Assembly: GCA_002452635.1 (NCBI GenBank)
Contig: DKEU01000266.1
Span: forward strand, 6,485 to 15,413
Length of the DNA: 8,929 bases
Direction of reading: 5' to 3'
DNA from: Desulfovibrionaceae bacterium UBA6814
GTDB taxonomy: Bacteria; Desulfobacterota; Desulfovibrionia; Desulfovibrionales; Desulfovibrionaceae
In this document: positions 1-5,714 of the stretch, piece after piece
How positions within the stretch are numbered: position 1 is the stretch's first letter
Layout: each line of letters begins with the position of its first letter
Made by a program: the position numbers and the translations under genes
The notes under the pieces: model-generated
Database searches by the model: none
What the model was told of the DNA's origin: nothing
What the model saw: only the letters and a program-made list of their open reading frames with translations

Positions 1-37
1 GGAGTCGGCGGAAGCGGGCATGCGTGGTCCTGTCCTG

Positions 38-74
38 AAAAAGAAAGGCCCCCGGCCCTGGAGCCGGGGGCCTT
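38..74 (-). terminator. Intrinsic terminator of adk
   Basis: Positions 45-56 and 63-74 form a perfect 12-bp, almost entirely G/C stem with a 6-nt loop. Read on the minus strand, the stem is followed directly by a T-rich run (TTTCTTTTT, positions 46 down to 38). It lies 13 nt past the adk stop codon, so it should end the adk transcript. The right orientation of the T-run makes minus-strand termination clear; plus-strand activity is less likely because only two T residues follow there. The 37 bases to the left of it are too short to assign. Confidence 0.93.
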
Positions 75-87
75 GCGCGTTACGGAA

Positions 88-759
88 CTAGGCGAGCTGC
101 TTGAGCAGGGTGTCCTTGATGGAGTCGATGGAGCCCTCGCCGTTCAGTTCGATGTAGGTGAAGCCGGCCTTCTTGGCCATGTCCTTGTAGAAGTAGGACG
201 CGGCCAGGGTGCCGGTCTTGGTGTCGTAGTAGATGTCGTGGCGCTTGTCGATGGCGCCCTCGTCCTGGTCGTCGGCGCGGGCGGACAGGTCGCCGCCGCA
301 CACCCGGCACTTGTCGCCGTTGGGCTTGATGGCGTCGATGAAGATGTTGTTGGGATGGTTGTTGTCGTTCTTGCACAGGCGGCGGCCCATGATGCGGTTC
401 TTGGCCACCTGGCGGGGCAGCAGGATCTCGATGACGTAGTCCAGCTTCACGCCGTCCTTCTGCAGGGCCTCCCAGAGCTTCTGGGCCTGCACGATGGAGC
501 GGGGGAAGCCGTCCAGCAGCCAGCCCTTGGCGCTGGAGTTCTTGAGCACGTCGAGGACCATGGGGATGGTGATGTCGTCGGGCACCAGCTCGCCGCGGTC
601 GATGTACTCCTTGGCCTTTTTGCCCAGCTCGGTGCCGCCGCCGATGTGCTTGCGGAAGATGGCCCCGGACTCGATGTGGTCCACGTCGTATTTCTTCTTC
701 ACCAGGGCGCCCTGGGTGCCCTTGCCGCTGCCGTTGGGACCGAAGATAAGGGTATTCAC
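88..759 (-). CDS. adk: Adenylate kinase with metal-binding LID
   Basis: This 223-aa cytoplasmic enzyme interconverts ATP + AMP and 2 ADP. The Walker A loop is GPNGSGKGTQ (residues 7-16). The AMP-binding segment is IESGAIFRKHI (about 29-39), and the LLDGFPRS motif is at 81-88. The LID (about 125-172) contains Cys129, His135, Cys151 and Cys154, i.e. C-X5-H-X15-C-X2-C. This is the motif described for Desulfovibrio gigas adenylate kinase, which can bind zinc, cobalt or iron. The length fits a long-type (LID-containing) Adk. The start is GTG at 759, chosen because GAGGAGG (minus strand, 772-766) sits 6 nt upstream and because residues 1-16 align with the family N-terminus. It lies 104 nt downstream of tilS and has its own probable promoter and a strong terminator, so it can be transcribed alone. 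The P-loop Asn9 replaces the more usual Pro. Identity is near certain; metal identity is inferred from the motif. Confidence 0.97.
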   Translation of the reverse strand: MNTLIFGPNGSGKGTQGALVKKKYDVDHIESGAIFRKHIGGGTELGKKAKEYIDRGELVPDDITIPMVLDVLKNSSAKGWLLDGFPRSIVQAQKLWEALQKDGVKLDYVIEILLPRQVAKNRIMGRRLCKNDNNHPNNIFIDAIKPNGDKCRVCGGDLSARADDQDEGAIDKRHDIYYDTKTGTLAASYFYKDMAKKAGFTYIELNGEGSIDSIKDTLLKQLA

Positions 760-804
760 GCTGTGCCTCCTCGAAGTGTTCTAATGCGTAAAAAATTTCA
801 CAAG

Positions 805-833
805 CTCTTACCCCCCGCCCCCCAGGCTGTCAA
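805..833 (-). promoter_or_regulatory. Likely sigma-70 promoter of adk
   Basis: On the minus strand a perfect -35 box TTGACA (833-828) is followed by a 17-nt spacer and TAAGAG (810-805), a 3/6 match to TATAAT. A start site near 798 would leave an mRNA leader of about 40 nt before the adk Shine-Dalgarno. The spacer is almost pure G (six Gs, C, six Gs). The perfect -35, ideal spacing and position support the call; the weak -10 limits confidence. Confidence 0.55.
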
Positions 834-863
834 TGCGCGCCCGCGGGAAAAGGCCGTCCAGCC

Positions 864-1886
864 TTATTCTAGGGAAAAGACCACCACCCCGCGCTCCATC
901 CGCGCTGACTTGCGGCCCGGGAACTGGACCGTCTTGCCCCCGACCCCGGCCTGAACCGCTTCGTCCAGGCGCAGCAGGTTGTCCAGGAGCGGCTGTCCCG
1001 GCCCTAGGCGCTCCAGGCTGGCCTTGAACAGCCGCAGCCGCAGGGCGCGGGGCAGGGCGGCCAAGGCCGCGCAGGACAAGGTGATGCTGCCGTCCGCCTC
1101 GGGCACGGGCGCGCCGCACGCGGTATCGAACAGCTCCTTGTCCAGATTGGCCAGCCGCCACAGGCCCGCCGCGGCGTCCAGGTAGGCCGGATTCTCGGCC
1201 CGGAGCAGGGGCAGGATGGACGCGCGCACCCGGTTGCGCAAAAAGGCCGGGTCCGTATTGGAGGCGTCCGTGGCGTACGAGGCGTCCAGCCAGGCCAGGA
1301 AGTCCAGCACGTCGGCCTTGGGCGTGAGCAGCAGGGGCCGCAGCAGGGAGCGCTCCGGGTCGAGGGCCGCCATGCCGCCCAGGCCGGGCCAGCCCGCGCC
1401 GCGGATGAGGCGCATCACCTGGTCTTCGGCCAGGTCGTCCAGGGTGTGGCCCAGGGCCAGGGACGCCTTGGGGTGTCCCTCCAGGCACTCGGCGAAAAAG
1501 GCGTAGCGCAGCTCCCGGCCGGCCTCCTCGACGCCGATGCCGCGCTCGGCGGCCAGGGCCGCGGTGTCCACCGCGCAGGAGGTGAAGGGAATCCCGAGAC
1601 CGGCGCAGAGCAGTTCGGCCTGGTCGGCCTCTTCGGCGGACTCGGGCCGCAGGCCGTGGTCCAGGTGGGCGGCTTGCAGGGAGAACCCCAGGCGCGGGGC
1701 CAGGCATTCCAGGCAGAGGAGCAGGGCGGTGGAGTCCGGCCCGCCCGAGAAGCCCACCACCACGACCGAGTCCGTGAGGTCCACGGCCAGGTCCTGGCGC
1801 AGGAACCGCTCCACGCCCAGGCAGAAGTGCGCGGCGCGGGGCGGCAGGCCTTGCAGGCGCAGGGGGAGGTCGATGCCGTCGAGCAT
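864..1886 (-). CDS. tilS: tRNA(Ile)-lysidine synthetase TilS
   Basis: This 340-aa cytoplasmic enzyme uses ATP to attach lysine to C34 of the CAU-anticodon tRNA-Ile, switching it from AUG to AUA decoding; it is normally essential. Visible motifs are the PP-loop SGGPDS (residues 47-52) preceded by a beta strand VVVVGF, then HLDHGLR (74-80), GHTLDDLAED (146-155, family form GHHxDDQAET), RGAGWPGLGGM (162-172) and DASNTD (207-212). After the N-terminal catalytic domain the protein continues for about 100 residues, shorter than the E. coli enzyme but within the family range. The start is ATG at 1886; the only upstream Shine-Dalgarno-like sequence is GAGGT about 14 nt away, which is weak and distant. 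The gene is probably driven by the promoter at 2031-2059, giving a leader of about 137 nt. It is followed by adk on the same strand after 104 nt without a convincing terminator, so some read-through into adk is possible. Confidence 0.95.
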   Translation of the reverse strand: MLDGIDLPLRLQGLPPRAAHFCLGVERFLRQDLAVDLTDSVVVVGFSGGPDSTALLLCLECLAPRLGFSLQAAHLDHGLRPESAEEADQAELLCAGLGIPFTSCAVDTAALAAERGIGVEEAGRELRYAFFAECLEGHPKASLALGHTLDDLAEDQVMRLIRGAGWPGLGGMAALDPERSLLRPLLLTPKADVLDFLAWLDASYATDASNTDPAFLRNRVRASILPLLRAENPAYLDAAAGLWRLANLDKELFDTACGAPVPEADGSITLSCAALAALPRALRLRLFKASLERLGPGQPLLDNLLRLDEAVQAGVGGKTVQFPGRKSARMERGVVVFSLE

Positions 1887-2029
1887 GGTGGATGCAGCCT
1901 ACCTCAAGCGGCCGGGAGAGAAAACCGTGCAGTTGTCCCAGGTCCCGCCGTCATCGTCCCGTTTTCGTTACGTTTCGTCGCACAATTGCCCGCTGGCCCG
2001 AGGAAGAACCTCAGGCATTCGAAAAAATC

Positions 2030-2054
2030 TATAATATCAAACTATTATATTATA
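2030..2054. repeat. AT-rich inverted repeat
   Basis: TATAATAT (2030-2037) and ATATTATA (2047-2054) are perfect inverted copies separated by 9 bp. They sit in the only strongly AT-rich block of the intergenic region and overlap both the tilS promoter and the IHF-like site. This could be a protein-binding dyad or just a consequence of the -10 type sequences; the sequence alone cannot tell. Confidence 0.5.
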
Positions 2055-2059
2055 CGCAA
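2031..2059 (-). promoter_or_regulatory. Likely sigma-70 promoter of tilS
   Basis: On the minus strand, TTGCGT (2059-2054) is followed by exactly 17 nt and TATTAT (2036-2031), a 5/6 match to the -10 consensus. The -35 box keeps the TTG core only. Transcription would start near 2024, giving a tilS leader of about 137 nt. It is the best sigma-70-like element in the region for the leftward gene. Confidence 0.5.
2035..2047 (+). promoter_or_regulatory. IHF-type binding site
   Basis: TATCAAACTATTA matches the IHF consensus WATCAANNNNTTR at every defined position and lies in an AT-rich block. It is centred about 48 bp upstream of the start site predicted from the sigma-54 promoter at 2063-2078. IHF commonly bends DNA at about this distance so that a distal enhancer-binding protein can reach sigma-54 polymerase. 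The match is direct; occupancy is inferred. Confidence 0.55.
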
Positions 2060-2062
2060 CAA

Positions 2063-2078
2063 TGGCACATGGATTGCT
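2063..2078 (+). promoter_or_regulatory. Sigma-54 (RpoN) -24/-12 promoter
   Basis: TGGCACATGGATTGCT matches the RpoN consensus TGGCACG-N4-TTGCW at all but one defined position (G to A after CAC). The invariant GG (2064-2065) and GC (2076-2077) are separated by the required 10 nt. Transcription would start near 2089 and run right through a leader of about 262 nt into the TauE/SafE gene at 2351. No other gene on this strand lies between. The upstream IHF-like site strengthens the call. It implies control by an unlinked bacterial enhancer-binding protein, since none is encoded in this window. Confidence 0.65.
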
Positions 2079-2350
2079 GAGCGGGCATAGGCTGGTGCGC
2101 CATACCGGACAACGGATCCAAAAGGCGGACGTGTCGCGTGTGTCCATATACGGCTATCATCGCGGTATCGCTGAAAAACCTCACCCAACCTTCGACATCC
2201 TGGTGCTGGCCGCGGATTTTCCTTCCCTGCCTCCCGGCCGGTAGGCGGCCGCCGTTTCCACCTCCACAACGGCGCCCGGGCGAACCCTTCCGGCGGGGGG
2301 GCAGGCTCCGCAGCCTGGCGAACAGCACAACATAGGGAGAATCCGACAGG

Positions 2351-3112
2351 GTGTTCGTCATCTTGGGTTTGATCGCCTTGGGAGTGGGGGTCCTCATCGG
2401 CACCGTGGGTGTGGGCGGGGTCTTGGTCATCCCCGCGATGGTCGCCCTGGGAGGCCTGAGCACCCGGGTGTCCATGGCCACCGCGCTATTCAGCTTTTTT
2501 TTCACCGGAACTCTGGGCACCTTCCTGTACCAGCGCCGGGGCAGCATCGACTGGAGAACCACCGCGCCGCTGTGTCTGGGCGTGGTCAGCTTTGGCTATG
2601 TCGGCGTGATGGCCAATTCCGTGGCCGACCCTGCTTTGCTCAATTTCATCCTCTCGCTCATCATCATCTTTTCCGGGGTGTTCACCCTGTTGCCCAGCAG
2701 CCGGCTCAATCTGTTCAGCCTCTCGGGCAAGTCGCCCTGGTACCTTCCGGCCATGCTGGGCCTGGGGGCCTTCGTGGGATTCTGCGCCGGGCTCACCGGA
2801 GTCGGGGGTGGAGTGCTCTCGGTGCCCTTTATGGTGGTCCTGGGCTTCGCGCCTTTGACCGCCAGCGGCACCAGCCAGGTCGTTCAAATCGTAGCCGCAG
2901 TGTCCGGAACCATCGGCAACCTGGCCTACGGGAGCATCGATTTCACCATGGCCGCCTGGGTCTCTGCCCTGGAGGTGTGCGGGGCCTTACTCGGGGCTCG
3001 CATCGCCCACAAATCGACCTCGCGGCAGCTGCGCGCGCTGGTGGCGGTGGTCTGCATCCTGGTTGGTGCGGTGATCCTGGTGCGGTCCGCCAGGGCCCTG
3101 TTCATCGGCTAG
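2351..3112 (+). CDS. TauE/SafE-family membrane exporter (copy 1, intact)
   Basis: This 253-aa inner-membrane protein is of the TauE/SafE (DUF81) family, whose studied members export sulfite, sulfoacetate or related small anions. It is highly hydrophobic with about seven or eight membrane segments. It shows the family's two-fold internal repeat: residues 17-67 (IGTVGVGG... to GSIDW) and 146-198 (AGLTGVGGG... to GSIDF) share the glycine motif TVGVGG / LTGVGG, a following P-x-M helix and a closing GSID. The start is GTG at 2351, preceded by AGGGAGA (2334-2340) at 10 nt; it aligns to within one residue of the ATG start of the second copy. The gene is 50 bp upstream of copy 2, on the same strand and with no terminator between, so the two probably share the sigma-54-type promoter. 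The substrate cannot be read from the sequence; sulfite is plausible in a sulfate reducer but remains inference. Confidence 0.9.
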   Translation: MFVILGLIALGVGVLIGTVGVGGVLVIPAMVALGGLSTRVSMATALFSFFFTGTLGTFLYQRRGSIDWRTTAPLCLGVVSFGYVGVMANSVADPALLNFILSLIIIFSGVFTLLPSSRLNLFSLSGKSPWYLPAMLGLGAFVGFCAGLTGVGGGVLSVPFMVVLGFAPLTASGTSQVVQIVAAVSGTIGNLAYGSIDFTMAAWVSALEVCGALLGARIAHKSTSRQLRALVAVVCILVGAVILVRSARALFIG

Positions 3113-3162
3113 GGCGGAGGCCCGCAAGCCGGCCGACGCGCAAAGCCATAGGAGCACGCGAC

Positions 3163-3925
3163 ATGGAATTCCTCACCTTGGGACTGATCGCCTTGGGAGT
3201 GGGGATCCTCATCGGCACCGTGGGCGTGGGCGGGGTCCTGCTCATTCCCGCCATGGTCGCCCTGGGGGGCCTTAGCACCCAGGTGTCCATGGCCACCGCC
3301 TGTTCAGCTTCTTCTTCACCGGAACCCTGGGGACCTTCCTGTACCAGCGCCGGGGCAGCATCGACTGGGGCATCACCGTGCCGGTGTGCCTGGGCGTGGT
3401 CTGCTTCGGCTACGTAGGCGCGCTGGTCAATTCCTCGGCCACCCCGGCCCTGCTCGATTTCCTTCTCTCGCTCGTCCTCATCTTCTCCGGGGTGTTCACC
3501 CTGCTGCCCTGTAGCCGGCTCAATCTGTTCAGCATCTCGGGCAAGTCACCCTGGTACCTTCCAGCCATGCTGGGCCTGGGCTCCTTCGTAGGGTTCTGCG
3601 CCGGGCTCACCGGGGTCGGCGGTCCGGTGCTCTCGGTGCCCTTCATGGTGGTTCTGGGCTTCGTGCCCCTGACCGCCATCGCCACCAGCCAGGTCGTCCA
3701 GATCGTGGCCGCAGTGTCCGGGACCATCGGCAACCTGATTTACGGGAGCATCGACTTCACCATGGCTTCTTGGGTCTCGGCTCTGGAGGTGTCGGGGCCG
3801 TGCTTGGGGCGCGCATCGCCCACAGATCGACCTCGCGACAGTTGCGCGCCCTGGTGGCGGTGGTCTGCATCCTGGTCGGCGGGGTGATTCTGGTGCGGTC
3901 CGCCAGGCCCCTGTTCCTCGGCTAG
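3163..3925 (+). pseudogene. TauE/SafE-family exporter (copy 2, two frameshifts)
   Basis: The gene opens with ATG at 3163 (TAGGAG 8 nt upstream) and reads MEFLTLGLIALGVGILIG in line with copy 1. Near 3299-3300 one base is missing: ACCGCCTGTTC should be ACCGCCCTGTTC to give ATALFS as in copy 1. Reading then continues in the next frame (for example about 3370-3797) with full TauE/SafE sequence. At 3794-3797 GGGG should be GGGGG to give SGAVLGARIAHRS; the last part then reads in the third frame to TAG at 3923-3925. Restored, it would be 254 aa. As written, the 5' frame ends at 3417 with an 84-residue product. Between the breaks many differences from copy 1 are synonymous or conservative, which suggests a gene functional until recently, or a sequence error at the two homopolymers. 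The second glycine motif reads GVGGPV instead of GVGGGV. Confidence 0.85.
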
Positions 3926-3949
3926 GACAGAGGCCGTCGGCGCAGCAGA

Positions 3950-3966
3950 GATGAGGGATGAGGGAT
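3950..3966. repeat. Short tandem repeat GATGAGG x 2.4
   Basis: The 7-mer GATGAGG occurs twice plus three bases in the 66-bp gap between the convergent exporter pseudogene and the small gene at 3992. The gap has no clear intrinsic terminator for either strand. No function is evident. Confidence 0.6.
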
Positions 3967-3991
3967 CGGGCGCGGCGCTCTCGGCCAGAGG

Positions 3992-4327
3992 CTAGGTGGG
4001 TATGTCCAGCTCCCGCAAGAGGGTGTCCAGGGTGTCCATGCCCCAGGCGCGCTGGGCCGGGTTGGCGTAGGCCACGCAGGAGCAGCGCAGCCGGCCGCGG
4101 GCGCGCACCAGCAGCTCCAGGGACAGGCCCTCGTCCAAGAGCTCCAGGGACAGGACGTGGGGGCCGCACTCGGGCGCGTGCTCCAACTGCTCGGCGCTGA
4201 GCAGGTTGGGGGGCACGGTGAACCAGTACAGCCCGTCCATGCCCGAGCCCTGGCCCCGGGCGTCCAGGACGCGGGCCAGGCGCTCCACGTGTTCGCGTTG
4301 CAGGTCCTCTATTCGGTATGTCCGCAC
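3992..4327 (-). CDS. Conserved-position small protein of unknown function
   Basis: This is a 111-aa soluble protein without signal peptide or membrane segment; I do not recognise a family. It starts at GTG 4327, inside the end of hemA (19-nt overlap), with a strong Shine-Dalgarno GGGGAGGA 7 nt upstream, so translation is likely coupled to hemA. The N-terminus (VRTYRIEDLQREHVERLARV) is charged and probably helical. The middle has DGLYWFTVPPNLLS (31-44), three cysteines (Cys54, and Cys82-Ser-Cys84), and an acidic-leucine stretch LELLDEGLSLELLVRARG. The C-terminus contains AWGMDTLDTLLRELDI. It is the last gene of the tetrapyrrole operon. A role in HemA regulation or tetrapyrrole handling is possible from position only. 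The strong ribosome binding site and tight coupling argue that it is a real gene. Confidence 0.75.
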   Translation of the reverse strand: MRTYRIEDLQREHVERLARVLDARGQGSGMDGLYWFTVPPNLLSAEQLEHAPECGPHVLSLELLDEGLSLELLVRARGRLRCSCVAYANPAQRAWGMDTLDTLLRELDIPT

Positions 4328-5712
4328 GCGGCGTCCTCCCCGTTGTCCCCGGTCCCGTTGCCGCCGGCCGCGGTCCGCCCCAGGGGCACCACGTTGGAGC
4401 GCCGCTCCGCGTGGGCGTCCTCGGGCGCCGCCTCCTCGTCCAGGTTGAACATGCGGCGGGCGAGGTCGATGTACTTGCGGGACACGCCTTCCTCCATGGC
4501 CCGGCGGCGGAGGAAGGTGATGGGCTCGTGGTAGAGCTTGCGCACCATGGAGGAGACCAGGAACTCCAGGGCCTTGCGGGTCTCCTCCGGGGTGTCCGGC
4601 CCCAGGCGCTTCAGGGTCTTCTCCAGCTCGCGGCAGGCCACGTCCTCGCCCTTGGCCAGCAGGTCCTTGATGGTGGGGGTGAGGGCCAGGGAGTCCAGCC
4701 ATTCCCCGAACCGGCCGGTCTCGGCCTCGATGATGGCCTCGGCCTTGACCGCCTCCTCCCGGCGCTGGGCCAGGTTCTCCTCAACCACTTCCTTCAGGTC
4801 GTCGATGTCGTAGAGGTAGACGTTGTCCAGGGCGTTCACGTCCGGGTCCACGTCCCGGGGCACGGCGATGTCGATGAAGAACATGGGCCGGTTCTTGCGC
4901 TGCTTGAGCACCGGCTTCACGTCCCGGGCGCGGATCACCGCGGTAGGCGCGCCGGTGGAGGAGATGATGATGTCCACCTCGGGCAGGCGGCGGAACAGCT
5001 CCTCGAACACGATGGGCCGGCCCTTGAACCGCCGGGCCAGCTCCTCGGCCCGCTCGAAGGTGCGGTTGGCCACCAGGATCTCCCGGATGCCGGAGTTCAC
5101 CAGGTGGGCCGCGGCCAGCTCCGCCATCTCGCCCGCGCCGATGAGCATGGCCGTGTAGTCGCGCATGTCGCCGAAGATCTTCTTGGCCAGCTCCACCGCG
5201 GCGTAGGAGATGGACACCGCGGACGAGGCGATGCCGGTCTCGGTGCGCACCCGCTTGGCCACGGAAAAGGCCTTGTGCAGCAGGCGGTTCACGATGACCC
5301 GGGCGGAGCCGTGCTCCACCGCGTCGCGGTAAGCCTCCTTGAGCTGGCCCAGGATCTGGGGTTCGCCCACCACCAGGGAGTCCAGGCTGGCGGCCACGCT
5401 GAACAGGTGGCGCACCGCGTCCAGGCCCTGGTGCACGTACACGTGGGGCCGCAGGCGCTCCAGGTCGCCCTCGCAGTGCTTGGCCCAGAAGGCCATGAGC
5501 CGCTCGGCCGCGTCTTCGCTGCGGTCCACCACGGCCAGCATCTCCACCCGGTTGCAGGTGGACAGGGTCAGGGCTTCGCGTACCGGGCCCGCGTCCGTGA
5601 CCAGGCCCAGCTCCATGGTGTTGCAGGCGGCCAGGGCGAAGGTCTCGCGCACCTCCACGCCCGCGGTCTTGTGGTTCAGGCCGATGAGGTAGATGTCGGT
5701 TTCGTGGGGCAT
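4309..5712 (-). CDS. hemA: Glutamyl-tRNA reductase HemA
   Basis: This 467-aa cytoplasmic enzyme reduces glutamyl-tRNA-Glu with NADPH to glutamate-1-semialdehyde, the first committed step of C5-pathway tetrapyrrole synthesis. Visible are GLNHKTA (11-17), the catalytic Cys53 in LSTCNRVEML, ASLDSLVVGEPQILGQ (108-123), the NADPH-binding IGAGEMAELAAAHL (191-204), ANRTFERAEELA (215-226), SSTGAP (251-256), DIAVPRDVDP (281-290) and YDIDDL (301-306). A helical dimerisation region follows (about 310-425). The final 40 residues are a polar tail, and the next gene begins inside its coding sequence. The start is ATG at 5712; GTG at 5718, overlapping the upstream stop, is an alternative. No strong Shine-Dalgarno is seen, but the start lies 2 nt after the TGA of the preceding gene, so translational coupling is likely. 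Long antisense open frames here are GC-driven shadows. Confidence 0.97.
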   Translation of the reverse strand: MPHETDIYLIGLNHKTAGVEVRETFALAACNTMELGLVTDAGPVREALTLSTCNRVEMLAVVDRSEDAAERLMAFWAKHCEGDLERLRPHVYVHQGLDAVRHLFSVAASLDSLVVGEPQILGQLKEAYRDAVEHGSARVIVNRLLHKAFSVAKRVRTETGIASSAVSISYAAVELAKKIFGDMRDYTAMLIGAGEMAELAAAHLVNSGIREILVANRTFERAEELARRFKGRPIVFEELFRRLPEVDIIISSTGAPTAVIRARDVKPVLKQRKNRPMFFIDIAVPRDVDPDVNALDNVYLYDIDDLKEVVEENLAQRREEAVKAEAIIEAETGRFGEWLDSLALTPTIKDLLAKGEDVACRELEKTLKRLGPDTPEETRKALEFLVSSMVRKLYHEPITFLRRRAMEEGVSRKYIDLARRMFNLDEEAAPEDAHAERRSNVVPLGRTAAGGNGTGDNGEDAACGHTE

Positions 5713-5714
5713 GG

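Larger units (their letters stand above)
1887..2350. other. Divergent control region between tilS and exporter genes
   Basis: This 464-bp stretch has no convincing gene. From left to right it contains: the tilS leader (1887-2024); two TTTCGT direct repeats exactly 10 bp apart (1963-1968 and 1973-1978); a strongly AT-rich block (2021-2056) with a tilS promoter, an IHF-consensus match and an 8-bp inverted repeat; a sigma-54 type promoter (2063-2078); and about 260 nt of GC-rich leader to the GTG of the first exporter gene. A small 6-bp hairpin (2302-2307 with 2312-2317) lies shortly before the exporter ribosome binding site. Short open frames in the leader have low-complexity Pro/Arg-rich translations and no ribosome binding site. 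Confidence 0.6.
2351..3925 (+). repeat. Tandem duplication of an exporter gene
   Basis: Positions 2351-3112 and 3163-3925 are head-to-tail copies that align over their full length. After correcting two single-base gaps in the second, the proteins differ at roughly 35 of 253 positions (about 86% identical, counted by eye). Long nucleotide blocks are identical or differ only at third codon positions. The 50-bp spacer carries a fresh ribosome binding site, with some resemblance to the sequence before copy 1 (both contain CATA followed by GGAG or GGGAG). Confidence 0.9.

Noticed and set aside
845..866. Possible tilS terminator at its stop codon
   Set aside because: On the minus strand AAGGC...GCCTT followed by TTT forms only a 5-bp stem with a short T-run, too weak to call.
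73..954. Long plus-strand open frame across adk
   Set aside because: It is antisense to adk and crosses its promoter and the tilS end; the translation is repetitive Val/Gly/Leu with no family resemblance.
2062..2335. Two small plus-strand open frames (2062-2244 and 2138-2335) in the exporter leader
   Set aside because: Neither has a Shine-Dalgarno. The first begins inside the sigma-54 promoter, upstream of its predicted transcript start, and the second is Pro/Arg-rich low-complexity sequence.
3298..3301. Programmed frameshifting as the explanation of copy 2
   Set aside because: No slippery heptamer or obvious stimulatory structure is visible, and two separate shifts would be needed; homopolymer indels explain both more simply.
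3926..3991. Possible bidirectional terminator between the convergent exporter copy and the small gene
   Set aside because: GGCCG and CGGCC pair only across a long loop with mismatches, and there is no T-run on either side.
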